In this document: positions 54,507-63,806 of the stretch, in pieces
Layout: each line of letters starts with the position of its first letter
Numbering within the stretch: the first letter of the stretch is position 1
NCBI RefSeq assembly: GCF_020618475.1
Contig: NZ_CP085335.1
Span: 2,666,001-2,730,000 of the forward strand
Direction of reading: 5' to 3'
Length of the DNA: 64,000 bases
Source: Haladaptatus halobius
Lineage (GTDB): Archaea; Halobacteriota; Halobacteria; Halobacteriales; Haladaptataceae
Notes under the pieces: generated by a model
Told to the model about the DNA's origin: nothing
Database searches by the model: none
What the model saw: only the letters and a program-made list of their open reading frames with translations
Program-made: the position numbers and the translations under genes

Positions 54507-56369
54507 ATGGGGCTTAATACCATGGCTACAGCAATCATATGGCTAGTACTAGGCGTTCTGGTGCTTTTCAGCGTCGGGTATCTCGGCTACTCGCGCTACC
54601 TCGCACGGTTCGTCGAACTCGACGATAATCGGGACACACCGGCGCATAAGTACGAGGACGGGCAGGAGTACGTTCCCGCGAAGAAGACCGTCCTCCTCGG
54701 GCATCACTATTCGAGCATCGCGGGCGGCGCGCCCATCGTCGGCCCGATCACGGCGGGCGCGGCGTTCGGGTGGCTCCCCGCCATCCTGTGGATCGCTATC
54801 GGGAATCCCATCCTCGGCGCGGTTCACGACTTCATGGCGTTGTCGGGGAGTCTCCGACACGAGGGGAAGTCCATCGGCTACATCATGGGCGAGTACGTCG
54901 GCGAGCGCGGCAAGAACATGCTGTTGTGGTTCGCGTTCCTGACCATCATCCTCGTCATCGCGGTATTCGCGCTGGTGGTGGCGGTCGTCTTCGACGCCTT
55001 CCCGAGCGCGGCGACCGCGAGCATGCTTTACATCGTGCTCGCGCTCGTGTTCGGCGTGTGGTTGTACCAGTTAGACCTCCCGTTCGGGGTTGGAACGGCC
55101 ATCTTCGTCGCGGGCGTGTTCGCCAGCGTGTGGGTCGGCATCCAGTACCCCATCGCGCTGTTCCCCGCGGTCGGCGATGCGTCCTATCCGGCTGGAACCA
55201 TCGTCCTCCTGTCGGGCGGGTCGGGGCTCCCGCTCGCAGGGGCGTATGGACCGAACGTCGCCGGTTGGGCGCCGATAATAATCGTCTACGCGTTCATCGC
55301 CAGCGTTCTTCCGGTGTGGACGCTCCTGCAACCGCGCGATTACCTCTCGTCGTTCCTGCTGTACGCGGGCGTCGGCGGGATGCTGCTGGCGATAATCCTT
55401 GGGTCGCTGGGACTGTTCAGCCCAGTCACCGTCGATGGGACGACGTACTCGTCGCTGTCGACGCAACTTCCGGCGTTCACAGGACTCGTCAGCGAATCGC
55501 TCGGACCCATCTTCCCGTTCCTCTTCGTCACCATCGCCTGCGGGACGATAAGCGGGTTCCACTCGCTCGTCTCGTCGGGCACGACGGCGAAGCAACTGAA
55601 CACGGAGAGCGACGCCCGCGTCATCGGTTACGGCGGCATGCTCGGCGAGGGACTGCTCGCCACCACCGCGGTCGCTGCGCTCGCCATCGTCGCGACCACG
55701 GAGTTCAGCAGCGGACTCGCGGGCGCGCTGGCAAACTTCCCGACCGGCGGAGGCGTCATGCTATCGAGCCTCGGGATACCGGTCGCGTACGGCGTCCCGT
55801 TCATCGGGCTGGTGTTCGTCAGTTTCCTGCTGACGAGCACCGACACGGCGGTTCGCCTCGGTCGGTACATGATGGAGGAGATCGTCGGAACGCCCGAGAC
55901 GAGCGCGCAGAGAACGGTGACGAACCGCTACGTCAACGCGGGCATCCAGTGCGTTCTCGCGTACGTTCTCGTCGCGAGTGGGACGTGGGAGAGCCTCTGG
56001 CCCCTGTTCGGCAGCGCGAACCAGTTGCTCGCCGCGCTCGCCCTGCTGACGGCGACCATCTGGCTGGTCAACTGGGACGACAGCAAGCAGTTGCTCAGCA
56101 CGGGCGGACCGCTCGTGCTGATGTTCGCGGTGACCATCGTCGCCCTGCTATGGATCGCGCTTATCAAGGCACCGCAGGGAATCATGGAGGCCGGGTCGAC
56201 GATAGAAGCCGTCTCGATCGGTGCCCAAGCCATCATCTCGCTCATCCTCACAGGACTGGCGCTGTCACTAGCCAGAATCGGCTATCGAAATATCGCGTCC
56301 GCCCGGCGTGGCCGACCCAGCACGCCAGTCGCGGACGGCGGTGAAACTGACGCCGACGAGACGGACTAA
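54507..56369 (+). CDS. cstA: Carbon starvation protein A family transporter
   Basis: Large membrane transporter (CstA/BtsT type) of 620 aa with about 15 hydrophobic segments. Family landmarks: HHYSSIAGGAPIVGPITAGA near residue 65, AVHDFMALSGSLRHEGKSIG near 105, FPFLFVTIACGTISGFHSLVSS region near 340, and LTSTDTAVRLGRYM near 440. Bacterial members take up pyruvate or peptides. The ATG at 54507 fits a TATA-like CTTATT at 54479-54484; a longer frame begins with TTG, and ATG 54522 is an alternative. The overlapping convergent gene starts at the same stop region (four-base overlap). Confidence 0.93.
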   Translation: MGLNTMATAIIWLVLGVLVLFSVGYLGYSRYLARFVELDDNRDTPAHKYEDGQEYVPAKKTVLLGHHYSSIAGGAPIVGPITAGAAFGWLPAILWIAIGNPILGAVHDFMALSGSLRHEGKSIGYIMGEYVGERGKNMLLWFAFLTIILVIAVFALVVAVVFDAFPSAATASMLYIVLALVFGVWLYQLDLPFGVGTAIFVAGVFASVWVGIQYPIALFPAVGDASYPAGTIVLLSGGSGLPLAGAYGPNVAGWAPIIIVYAFIASVLPVWTLLQPRDYLSSFLLYAGVGGMLLAIILGSLGLFSPVTVDGTTYSSLSTQLPAFTGLVSESLGPIFPFLFVTIACGTISGFHSLVSSGTTAKQLNTESDARVIGYGGMLGEGLLATTAVAALAIVATTEFSSGLAGALANFPTGGGVMLSSLGIPVAYGVPFIGLVFVSFLLTSTDTAVRLGRYMMEEIVGTPETSAQRTVTNRYVNAGIQCVLAYVLVASGTWESLWPLFGSANQLLAALALLTATIWLVNWDDSKQLLSTGGPLVLMFAVTIVALLWIALIKAPQGIMEAGSTIEAVSIGAQAIISLILTGLALSLARIGYRNIASARRGRPSTPVADGGETDADETD

Positions 56370-56998
56370 GAGCGAAGTCGGCGCACGACGCGCGCGACCA
56401 ATCCCTCTTTCTTCGATTCGAGCGGTCGCCAGAGAGCGAACGCCGCGCTCACGTCGGCGTTACTGCTGGCGACGAGTTCCTCTCGCTCGGGCGCGACGAC
56501 GACGATATTGATCTCATAGCGCCCGTAGTAACCGTATTTGAGGAGCGTCCGGTCGCGGAATCCGGAGACGAACTCGCGCACGTCGGCCGGAATCTCGGGC
56601 GCGACCAGCGCGAAGGTGAATTCGGTGCCGAAGTGCTCTTCGTCGGCGTCGATCCACTCGTCGGCGAGATCGTGACCGAGTTCCACGAGCGACTCGACGT
56701 CCGAGACGCGAACCGACTCGACGCGGCGGACGAACAGATGTTCTTCGATGGTGTGGTTGGCGTAGTTGAGCGACCGGTGGAAGAACTGCTTCTGGTTCTC
56801 CATCAGCATCCGCCCGTAGAGCGTGAACCGCTCGCCGCGAACCGAGTAGGATTTTTCCAAGTCGAAGTTCGTGAACAACCGGTCGCTCACCCTGTCCACG
56901 TACTCGTCTTCCCAGTCGGGAACGTCGATTTCGCTCTCCTCGTCGGAATCCTCCCCCCGTGCTTGAAACGAGTCGTGGGACTCGATGCCGCTATCCAT
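56366..56998 (-). CDS. Haloarchaeal protein of unknown function
   Basis: A 210-aa soluble, acidic protein: an unstructured acidic N-terminus (SFQARGEDSDEESEIDVPDW), then an alpha/beta domain (SYSVRGERFTLYGRMLMENQ, FGTEFTFALVAPEIPADVRE, YYGRYEINIVVVAPEREEL) and a basic C-terminus. The pattern of alternating strands suggests a small nuclease-like or ligand-binding fold, but no catalytic motif is clear. Convergent with cstA, overlapping by four bases. Confidence 0.72.
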   Translation of the reverse strand: MDSGIESHDSFQARGEDSDEESEIDVPDWEDEYVDRVSDRLFTNFDLEKSYSVRGERFTLYGRMLMENQKQFFHRSLNYANHTIEEHLFVRRVESVRVSDVESLVELGHDLADEWIDADEEHFGTEFTFALVAPEIPADVREFVSGFRDRTLLKYGYYGRYEINIVVVAPEREELVASSNADVSAAFALWRPLESKKEGLVARVVRRLRS

Positions 56999-57102
56999 AC
57001 TGGTTCGCTCGATTGGGAGCGATAAATAACCGTTGCTGGATGCGAGTCGGTACCAGCATTCATTATGGATTTGTTATAAATGGTACTGTGTGACAGAGTG
57101 TG

Positions 57103-57852
57103 ATGGACGCAGACCCACTCGGTCGGGCGATGCTCGACTACCAACGAGGCGGACTGCGCGGCGAGTGTCTATACCGAGACGGCGGGGATGTACAGGACGG
57201 GAACGTTCGCGGGCACTACTTCACGCCGCCGGAGGAGTGGCGCGACGACTGGCGCGAACTGCTCGAATCGCTGGCGTTTCCCATCGTGGACGTCGGCTGT
57301 GGCGTCGGTCAGCACGCCGAGTTTCTGCAAGGTCGGGGCGAAGTCGTCGCCATCGACGCGAGTCCCGCCGCGGTCGAAGCGGCGAGAGAGCGCGGCGTCC
57401 GCGACGCCCGCGAGATGGACATGTTCGAGCTGAACTTTCCGCGGGACAGATTCCGGTCCGCGCTCGTCAGCGGCACGCAGATGGGCCTCGCGCAGTCGCT
57501 CGCGGGTGCGCGTTCCTTTCTCACCGACCTCGCCCGCGTGACCGACGAGTCGGGGATCGCGGTCGTGGACAACTACGACCCCACGGGACTCGACCCAGGC
57601 GACTTGTTCGGCTACCGTCCCGACCCGCGACCGGGGGTCGCACACCGAACCTTCCACTTCGAGTACGTTCGTGACGGAGAGCGAGAAGTCGGACGAAGCC
57701 TCCACTTCGTCCTCTTTTCGCCCGCCCGACTCCGCGACGTCACCGTCGGAACGCCGTGGCGCGTCGCCGAGGTGCAGTCGCGGGGCGAATTCTACGAAGC
57801 GAAACTGGCGAAGGACGGAACCAAGTCGAGAGAAGCGGGAAGAGGTGAGTGA
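57103..57852 (+). CDS. Class I SAM-dependent methyltransferase
   Basis: A 249-aa methyltransferase. Motif I is IVDVGCGVGQHAEFLQGRGE near residue 63 and motif II VVAIDASPAAVEAARERG; an acidic motif follows (REMDMFELNFPRDRFRSAL). The N-terminal 45 residues have DYQRGGLRGECLYRDGGDVQ, seen in other haloarchaeal methyltransferases of unknown substrate. The ATG at 57103 is preferred to GTG 57100. AT-rich TTGTTATAAATGG upstream supplies the promoter. Confidence 0.85.
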   Translation: MDADPLGRAMLDYQRGGLRGECLYRDGGDVQDGNVRGHYFTPPEEWRDDWRELLESLAFPIVDVGCGVGQHAEFLQGRGEVVAIDASPAAVEAARERGVRDAREMDMFELNFPRDRFRSALVSGTQMGLAQSLAGARSFLTDLARVTDESGIAVVDNYDPTGLDPGDLFGYRPDPRPGVAHRTFHFEYVRDGEREVGRSLHFVLFSPARLRDVTVGTPWRVAEVQSRGEFYEAKLAKDGTKSREAGRGE

Positions 57853-57894
57853 ACGGGAACAACAAATAACACGACTGCGACCGTACCGCGGGAT

Positions 57895-58113
57895 ATGAGC
57901 GGAAAGCGGACGGAAGCGTGCGGTCGATGCGGTCTATCGTCGGTGGTCGACGCTACGTCAGACGGAGAGCCGCGCGACCCGTACGGCGACGCGCGAATCG
58001 AGGTAACCGAGTCGGAGTTGCGGGCGGTCAGCGGGCACGTCGAACTCGTCGGACGAGCGAAGCGCCGACTCGACTCGTTCGCCGAGCGATTCGCGTACGG
58101 AAAATTACGATAA
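57895..58113 (+). CDS. Small protein with a cysteine knuckle
   Basis: A 72-aa protein with one CxxC (CGRCGLSSVVD) near its start and a helical, basic C-terminus (GRAKRRLDSFAERFAYGKLR). One knuckle is not enough for a zinc finger alone, so it may dimerise or bind metal with a partner. It sits 42 bp after the methyltransferase gene. Probably real by composition; function unknown. Confidence 0.55.
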   Translation: MSGKRTEACGRCGLSSVVDATSDGEPRDPYGDARIEVTESELRAVSGHVELVGRAKRRLDSFAERFAYGKLR

Positions 58114-58225
58114 TAACAGCCGTTCGGCGGAAATCCGTAAATACACGAATCGGGCCGTGAAACGGTCGAAAATCGGGGCGGCAGTAAGAGGTAAATCCCT
58201 GCACGCCATACGGCTCATCGACTAG

Positions 58226-58915
58226 ATGGAAGAGAGCATCTCTGGCTTCAAGCTCCGCGGCAGCTGGGGAGATATCGTCGAGCACGGCGAGCGAATCACA
58301 CGAGCCCTCCGCGACGCGGGTGCGTCGGGCGAAGCGTTCGAGGAGTGGGACGAATGGCGGCCGAAGTTCCACGAACGCCTCGGTGAAGACGTGGCGGAGA
58401 AGACCGCCGAGCAGGCGCACGTCGGCGAGGGGAAGGGCGAACAGGCGGGTGAGTCGCCGGACGACGACCTCAAAACGGCGGGCGAGAAGCTGACCGAATC
58501 CTACGAGAAACTCGAAAAGGATGACACCGAAGGCGCGATGGACAGGTGGCAGGACTCCGTGAACTACGTCGCCCGCGCCGCCGACTCGGCGGGGCGGAAG
58601 GCCATCCGCAAGGTCGAGGACACGGTCTACCAGAAGGTGATGACCCAGCTCGCGCCGTACTACTTCGACAACGACCTCGTCAGCGCGAACATCCAGCAGA
58701 CGAGTCGAACCGAAAACGGCGATGAGGGGTTCATCTTCGAAGTGAACGTCAACGACGACGACCTCAAAGAGCGCGTCTCGGAGCTGCTCGCCTCCTACGA
58801 GGACGAGTTCGACCGCTGGCACGTCGACACCGAGAAGGAGACCGAAACCGTCGAGGCCGCGGAAGGCGTCGAACCCCCGAAGCGGGGCGACGGCCCGCAA
58901 GCGAACACGAACTGA
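58226..58915 (+). CDS. DUF5828-like haloarchaeal protein
   Basis: A 229-aa soluble, acidic, mostly helical protein beginning MEESISGFKLRGSWGDIVEH, which I recall as the DUF5828 N-terminus. A middle segment (KAIRKVEDTVYQKVMTQLAP, YYFDNDLVSANIQQTSRTEN) is followed by an acidic disordered tail. No catalytic motif. It precedes the PiT transporter by 69 bp on the same strand; whether the two share a transcript is uncertain. Confidence 0.7.
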   Translation: MEESISGFKLRGSWGDIVEHGERITRALRDAGASGEAFEEWDEWRPKFHERLGEDVAEKTAEQAHVGEGKGEQAGESPDDDLKTAGEKLTESYEKLEKDDTEGAMDRWQDSVNYVARAADSAGRKAIRKVEDTVYQKVMTQLAPYYFDNDLVSANIQQTSRTENGDEGFIFEVNVNDDDLKERVSELLASYEDEFDRWHVDTEKETETVEAAEGVEPPKRGDGPQANTN

Positions 58916-58984
58916 GTTTTCGGATATCGAATTTCGGGTATCGAGTCGGTACACTATTGTCTCGAGGGGAGCAAACTGACGGAC

Positions 58985-60169
58985 ATGGCTGGGTTGGTGA
59001 CGCTGGTTATCGCCGGAATGGCGAGTCTCTTTATGGCGTGGGCCATCGGCGCGGGGTCGAGCGGCTCGACACCGTTCGCCCCGGCGGTCGGCGCGAACGC
59101 GCTCTCGGTGATGCGCGCCGGATTCCTCGTCGGTATCCTCGGGTTTCTGGGGGCCGCCTTGCAAGGGGCGAACGTCTCCGAGGCGGTGGGTCGGGAGCTG
59201 ATAATCGGCGTGCAACTGTCGCCGCTCGCGGCGACGACGGGACTCCTCACCGCGGCGATACTGGTCGCGGTCGGCGTCTTCACGGGCTACCCCATCGCCA
59301 CCGCGTTCACCGTCACGGGCGCAATCGTCGGCGTCGGACTGGCGCTCGGCGGCGACCCCGCGTGGGCGAAGTACCAGCAGATAGTCGCGCTCTGGGTGCT
59401 CACCCCCTTCGTCGGCGGCGGGGTCGCCTACGCGACCGCGCGCACGCTCCGGCACGAGGATGTGCCCGAAGGCGTCGCCATCCCCCTCCTCGGCGGCGTC
59501 GTAGGCCTCATCGTCGCCAACGTCGGCTTCGTCTTCCTCGGCCCGCCCGGAGCGAGCGCGTCCATCGCGGGCGCCACCGCTAGCGCGTTCTCGTCCCCTC
59601 GAATCGCCGGCGTCGATTCCGGAGCCGTCCTCGCGTCGCTCGCGCTCGCCGGTGGGGTCACGCTCGCGCTCCGGCGAGAACTCGCGGTGAACGACACTCG
59701 CGGTCAGCGGCGCTTCCTGCTCGCGCTCGGCGGTCTCGTCGCGTTCTCGGCTGGCGGAAGTCAGGTCGGCCTCGCAATCGGTCCGCTGCTCCCCCTCTTG
59801 GACGACTTCACGATTCCGCTCGTGGCGGTGCTGGTCGGCGGCGGACTCGGCCTCCTCGCCGGGTCGTGGACGGGGGCTCCTCGGATGATAAAGGCGCTCG
59901 CGCAGGATTACTCGGCGCTCGGGCCGCGTCGATCCATCGCCGCGCTCATCCCGGCGTTCGCCATCGCGCAGGCCGCGGTCTTCTTCGGCATCCCCGTCTC
60001 GTTCAACGAGATCATCGTCAGCACCATCATCGGAAGCGGGTACGCCGCGAGCGGCGGCGGCGTCAGCGGGCGGAAGATGGGGTACACCGTGCTCGCGTGG
60101 GTGCTCTCGCTCGCCCTCGCGCTCGGCGTCGGATACGGCGTGTTCACCGCGGTTCAGTCGATTTTGTGA
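58985..60169 (+). CDS. Inorganic phosphate transporter, PiT family
   Basis: Cation- or proton-coupled phosphate permease of 394 aa with about 11 membrane helices. The two PiT signature repeats are visible: MAWAIGAGSSGSTPFAPAVG at the N-terminus (in the place of the usual GANDxAN pattern), with FLVGILGFLGAALQGANVSE, and the second half with SFNEIIVSTIIGSGYAASGG. It lies far from any pst or phoU gene, though a second PiT-family gene begins at the right edge of the window. Confidence 0.9.
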   Translation: MAGLVTLVIAGMASLFMAWAIGAGSSGSTPFAPAVGANALSVMRAGFLVGILGFLGAALQGANVSEAVGRELIIGVQLSPLAATTGLLTAAILVAVGVFTGYPIATAFTVTGAIVGVGLALGGDPAWAKYQQIVALWVLTPFVGGGVAYATARTLRHEDVPEGVAIPLLGGVVGLIVANVGFVFLGPPGASASIAGATASAFSSPRIAGVDSGAVLASLALAGGVTLALRRELAVNDTRGQRRFLLALGGLVAFSAGGSQVGLAIGPLLPLLDDFTIPLVAVLVGGGLGLLAGSWTGAPRMIKALAQDYSALGPRRSIAALIPAFAIAQAAVFFGIPVSFNEIIVSTIIGSGYAASGGGVSGRKMGYTVLAWVLSLALALGVGYGVFTAVQSIL

Positions 60170-60170
60170 G

Positions 60171-60809
60171 CTACGTCGCGTTTCCGATATCGGCGCGACC
60201 GCTCGTCGCGCTTCGGAGGCGATCGCACAGCGCGGCGGTCGCTTCGACCGAGACGCGAACCGAAAACCGTACGTTTTCGCCGTACTCCGCGTCGAACTCC
60301 ACGCCTTCGCTCTCCAAGATTCCCCGAACCGTCCCCGAATCGTCGTAGTCGACCGCGATGTCGACTCGCTCGTGGGGGCGCTCCTCGACGATTTTTGCGT
60401 CATCTACCGCCTCCTTGACGGCGCGGGAGTACGACCGCACCAGACCGCCGACGCCGAGGTTCGTCCCGCCGTAGTAGCGCGTGACGACGACGGCCGCGTT
60501 CTCCACGTCGCGCTGTTGGAGGACGTTCAGCGCCGGTTTTCCAGCGCTTCCGGACGGTTCGCCCTCGTCGCTCGAATACTCACGGAGGAAGCCGCCATCG
60601 TCCCGGTTGGGAACGTTTCCACCGGTCCGGACTCGGTAAGCGGGCACGTTGTGCGTGGCGTCCGGATGGAGGTCGTCAATTTCGGCGACGAACGATTCGG
60701 CGGTCTCGACGCTCTCCGCGGGGGCCGCGTAGCCGATGAACTCGGAACCGCGGACTTCGAACGCCGATTCGCCCCGAGCCGTCAGGGTTCGATACGTCGT
60801 GTCGCCCAT
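60171..60809 (-). CDS. YigZ/IMPACT-family protein
   Basis: A 212-aa protein with the IMPACT-type N-terminal domain: RGSEFIGYAAPAESVETAES, then VPAYRVRTGGNVPNRDDGGF and the family signature YSSDEGEPSGSAGKPALNVL, followed by RYYGGTNLGVGGLVRSYSRA. The last 65 residues are a second, ferredoxin-like domain. Eukaryotic relatives control translation start; the archaeal role is not known. Its stop is one base from the PiT transporter stop (convergent). Confidence 0.92.
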   Translation of the reverse strand: MGDTTYRTLTARGESAFEVRGSEFIGYAAPAESVETAESFVAEIDDLHPDATHNVPAYRVRTGGNVPNRDDGGFLREYSSDEGEPSGSAGKPALNVLQQRDVENAAVVVTRYYGGTNLGVGGLVRSYSRAVKEAVDDAKIVEERPHERVDIAVDYDDSGTVRGILESEGVEFDAEYGENVRFSVRVSVEATAALCDRLRSATSGRADIGNAT

Positions 60810-60939
60810 CGCCGACGGGTTCGGGAGCGAGCACCGAAAAGGCGCGGATTTCCGGACGAATGAAGAATCGAGAGGGAAGCCGGAAGACGAGGAAGAGAAG
60901 GATGAGAACGTCGGTCGTCGACCGCGTTCGAATCTCGAT

Positions 60940-61443
60940 TCAGCTAAGTTGAATCTGCCGCACGAAATCGAGGTTCTTCAGGTCGTTCAGCACGTTGCCG
61001 GGGATGTCCTCGTCGGTCACGAGATAGAGTCGGGGGTCGTCGGTGAACTCCGGGTCCTCGCTTATCGTCTGGCGGATGGAGATGTCGTTGTCCGCCAGTA
61101 GCGTCGTGACGGTGGCGACGATGCCCGGTTGGTCGGCGTCGGTCACGTCGACGGTCAGCACCGACAGGTCGAGCACGGGGGCCAAGTCCCGCAGACTGGG
61201 AATCGAGGAGATGTTCTGGAAGATGCGGCGCAGTTCTTCGTCCTTCAGAATCGCGTCCGAGGTCGAATCGACCACCCGGCGGTCGACTCCGATCTCCCGT
61301 GCTATCTGGGTGTTCGGGATTTCGATGCCGCCCGAGACGACGCGCCCCTCGTCGCTCACCGAGAAACCGCGTTCGAGCAACAGTCTGATGACCCGCTGTT
61401 GGCTCGGACTGCCCTCGAACTTCTGCATGATTCTGTCGAACAT
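60940..61443 (-). CDS. ACT-domain regulatory protein
   Basis: A 167-aa protein. Residues 1-85 hold a winged-helix-like region (QRVIRLLLERGFSVSDEGRV, IPNTQIAREIGVDRRVVDST); residues 90-167 form an ACT amino-acid-binding domain (LDLSVLTVDVTDADQPGIVA, TLLADNDISIRQTISEDPEF). The combination points to a regulator sensing an amino acid; which one is unknown. The ATG at 61443 is chosen because the ORF upstream of it has no coding quality. Confidence 0.85.
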   Translation of the reverse strand: MFDRIMQKFEGSPSQQRVIRLLLERGFSVSDEGRVVSGGIEIPNTQIAREIGVDRRVVDSTSDAILKDEELRRIFQNISSIPSLRDLAPVLDLSVLTVDVTDADQPGIVATVTTLLADNDISIRQTISEDPEFTDDPRLYLVTDEDIPGNVLNDLKNLDFVRQIQLS

Positions 61444-61527
61444 CCTTGTCGAAAGTAGACGCGCCCGACGATTTAGTCCTGTGGGGTTCGGGAAGGATTC
61501 ATCGTCTATCCTCTCGTCTGATGCCCC

Positions 61528-62100
61528 ATGGAACAACAAGTCGTCTGGGAGACGGTCGACGGTGTCAGCACCGAACACCTCTCCGTCGAGTTCGACGACC
61601 CCGTCCGCGCGGACGGGATCGTCGTTGGAATCGCCGACGGAGAGGGTACGGAAGAACCGTTTCGGGTTCGCTACCGCGTGCAGTGCGACGCATCGTGGGC
61701 GGTTCAGCGGGTCGAAATCGACCCGCTCGGAGGAGCGGCCGGAATCGAACTCGAACACGACGGCGAAGGCAACTGGACGAAAAGCGGAGAATCCGCCCCG
61801 GAACTCGCGGGCTGTCGTGACGTGGACATCGCGGTGACGCCCTTCACGAATACGATTCCGATCCGCCGACTCGACTGGGATTCCGGCGAGTCGGCCACGA
61901 TTCGAGTCGTCTACGTCGACGTACCGGCGATGACCGTGGAATCGGTCGAACAGCGATACATCTGCTTGGAACCGCTGGACTCCGACGGAGGGCTGTTTCG
62001 GTACGAGAGTTTGGACGGTGGATTTACCGCGGAGCTGCCGGTCGATTCCGACGGAGTCGTGTTGGATTATCCCGGCCTGTTTCGGCGAGTCTATCCGTAG
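61528..62100 (+). CDS. Putative glycolipid-binding family protein
   Basis: A 190-aa soluble, beta-rich protein resembling the PF06475 family (VWETVDGVSTEHLSVEFDDP, then FRVRYRVQCDASWAVQRVEI, DVDIAVTPFTNTIPIRRLDW and EQRYICLEPLDSDGGLFRYE). The family name comes from a proposed glycolipid role that is poorly tested. Convergent with hisB; the two stops abut. Confidence 0.8.
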   Translation: MEQQVVWETVDGVSTEHLSVEFDDPVRADGIVVGIADGEGTEEPFRVRYRVQCDASWAVQRVEIDPLGGAAGIELEHDGEGNWTKSGESAPELAGCRDVDIAVTPFTNTIPIRRLDWDSGESATIRVVYVDVPAMTVESVEQRYICLEPLDSDGGLFRYESLDGGFTAELPVDSDGVVLDYPGLFRRVYP

Positions 62101-62688
62101 TTACAAGCTCTCCTTCGTGCTCGCAACGTCGCTCCGGCGCTCGTCTATCCGCGTCGCGTCGTCCAGCGCACGCGCCAGTCCCTTGAACAGGGCCTCTATC
62201 TCGTGGTGCGCGTTTTCGCCGGTGACGCCCGCATGAAGCGTCAACCCGGCGTTCATCGCCAGCGAGCGGAGGAAGTGGTTCGCCATGTGGCTGGTCAGGT
62301 CGCCGACCCTGCCCTGTGAGAACTCGCCCTCGAACTCGAAGAGTGGGCGGCCACTCACGTCTACGACGATGTCGGCGACGGCCTCGTCCAGCGGAACTTT
62401 TCGATCGGCGAATCGCCGGATTGCCCGGCGGTCGCCGAGGGCATCATCGAACGCCTGCCCGAGGGTGATCGCCACGTCCTCGACCGTGTGGTGGTCGTCG
62501 ATATGCAGGTCGCCGTCGGCCCGCACGGTCAAATCGAACAGGCCGTGGCGCGCGAAGCTATCGAGCATGTGGTCGAAGAAACCGATACCCGTCTCGACCG
62601 TGGAATCGCCGTCGCCGTCCACGTCGAGGGTCACTTCGATGGTCGTCTCCGCCGTTTCGCGCGTCACGGCGGCGGTTCGGTCGCTCAT
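62101..62688 (-). CDS. hisB: Imidazoleglycerol-phosphate dehydratase
   Basis: Sixth step of histidine synthesis; a manganese enzyme built from two repeated halves. The 195-aa protein shows [20 protein letters not shown] (residues about 60-79) and the second metal motif [20 protein letters not shown] near 155. There is no fused histidinol phosphatase. hisA lies upstream on the same strand, 319 bp away, with a small opposite-strand gene between. Confidence 0.96.
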   Translation of the reverse strand: MSDRTAAVTRETAETTIEVTLDVDGDGDSTVETGIGFFDHMLDSFARHGLFDLTVRADGDLHIDDHHTVEDVAITLGQAFDDALGDRRAIRRFADRKVPLDEAVADIVVDVSGRPLFEFEGEFSQGRVGDLTSHMANHFLRSLAMNAGLTLHAGVTGENAHHEIEALFKGLARALDDATRIDERRSDVASTKESL

Positions 62689-62800
62689 GGTCGGACATTC
62701 GTCCGGAGCTACAAGGTGGTTCCGTTCGGGGTAGTTTCAATCGGGGCTACGACGGTCGAGGTTCATACCACTCGGATTACCCGACATGCGTCTGACGTAG

Positions 62801-62808
62801 TTATATTT
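62801..62808 (+). promoter_or_regulatory. TATA-like box of the 58-aa gene at 62835
   Basis: TTATATTT centred about 31 nt before the ATG at 62835. It stands out in a GC-rich gap and is the main reason to accept the small gene that follows. Confidence 0.5.
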
Positions 62809-62834
62809 GCCTCGAACACGAATATACGACCGTA

Positions 62835-63011
62835 ATGAAGCGTGATGTGTTGAGCGGGCTGATGGTCGCCATCGGAGTGCTCCTGTGTGGGACGGTGCCC
62901 GGCGCAGTTCTGGGCGTGCCGATGGCTGCAACCGGCGCGTACTCGTTCGCAGAGCCGCGACTCGGCTCCGGGCCGGACGTGCTCCGGCGGCTCGCCAGAC
63001 AAGCCCGTTAG
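62835..63011 (+). CDS. Short single-helix membrane protein
   Basis: A 58-aa protein: MKRDVLSGLMVAIGVLLCGT then VPGAVLGVPMAATGAYSFAE and a basic C-terminus ending RRLARQAR. A single membrane helix of about 20-25 residues follows a short basic N-terminus. A good TATA-like box (62801-62808) precedes it, and its TAG overlaps the TAA of the convergent hisA by three bases. Function unknown; too short for usual gene-calling limits. Confidence 0.55.
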   Translation: MKRDVLSGLMVAIGVLLCGTVPGAVLGVPMAATGAYSFAEPRLGSGPDVLRRLARQAR

Positions 63012-63730
63012 TCGAGCGCTTCCCGCGCCTCCGTCAGGGTGAACGCTCCCCCGTAGAGCGCGCTCCCGACGACGACCGCGGCGGCACCCGTCTCGCGGAG
63101 CGCGCGAACGTCGTCGAGGATTGCGACCCCACCGCTCGCCACGACAGGGATTCCGACGGCCTCGGCGACTCGACTGACGGGATTCGTCTGGACGCCCTCC
63201 ATTCGTCCTTCGACATCGACATCCGTGAACAGAATCGCGCCAGCGCCGAGCTCCTCGTACCGCGTCGCCGCCTCCGCCGGGTCGATGCCGGTCGATTCCG
63301 TCCACCCGGAGACGAGGACTTCGCCGTCTTTCGCGTCGAGGCTCACTATCACCGAGCCGGGATGCGCTTCGCTGATCTCGGCGACGATGTCCGGGTTCTC
63401 TATCGCGGCGGTGCCGAGGATGACGCGGTCGACCCCGCGTTCGAGGAGGTCGATGGCATCCTCGGCGGTGCGGATGCCGCCCCCCAGTTGCACCTCGACG
63501 TCGACCGCGTCCAGAATCGACTCGACCGCATCGGCGTTCTTTCGCTCGCCCTCGAACGCGCCGTCCAAGTCCACGAGGTGGAGCGTCCGCGCGCCCTGTC
63601 CGACCCACTTCTCGGCCGCTTCGACGGGGTCGCCGTACGTCGTCTCGGTGCCTTTCTCGCCCTGCACGAGTTGGACGACTTCGCCGTCCTGCATATCGAC
63701 CGCCGGGACGACCTCGAACGTCGGGAACAT
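63008..63730 (-). CDS. hisA: ProFAR isomerase
   Basis: Fourth step of histidine synthesis: 1-(5-phosphoribosyl)-5-[(5-phosphoribosylamino)methylideneamino]imidazole-4-carboxamide isomerase. The 240-aa beta/alpha barrel begins FEVVPAVDMQDGEVVQLVQG, with catalytic aspartates in VPAVDMQ near residue 11 and in DVDVEGRMEGVQTNPVSRVA near 130, and phosphate-binding glycine loops GGGIRTAED and ASGGVAILDD. A TATA-like ATTTACG sits about 27 nt upstream (near 63756-63762). Confidence 0.96.
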   Translation of the reverse strand: MFPTFEVVPAVDMQDGEVVQLVQGEKGTETTYGDPVEAAEKWVGQGARTLHLVDLDGAFEGERKNADAVESILDAVDVEVQLGGGIRTAEDAIDLLERGVDRVILGTAAIENPDIVAEISEAHPGSVIVSLDAKDGEVLVSGWTESTGIDPAEAATRYEELGAGAILFTDVDVEGRMEGVQTNPVSRVAEAVGIPVVASGGVAILDDVRALRETGAAAVVVGSALYGGAFTLTEAREALD

Positions 63731-63806
63731 ACTCCCGATTGGGTTGCGGGGGCGCGTAAATCCAGCGAGTCGTTACCGTTTAAGATGCGGAGGAGAATGT
63801 ACGAAT

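Noticed and set aside
58028..60403. 791-aa minus-strand open frame
   Set aside because: Spans several real plus-strand genes (DUF5828-like and PiT transporter) and a part of the YigZ gene; composition is Arg/Asp/Glu repeats of antisense origin.
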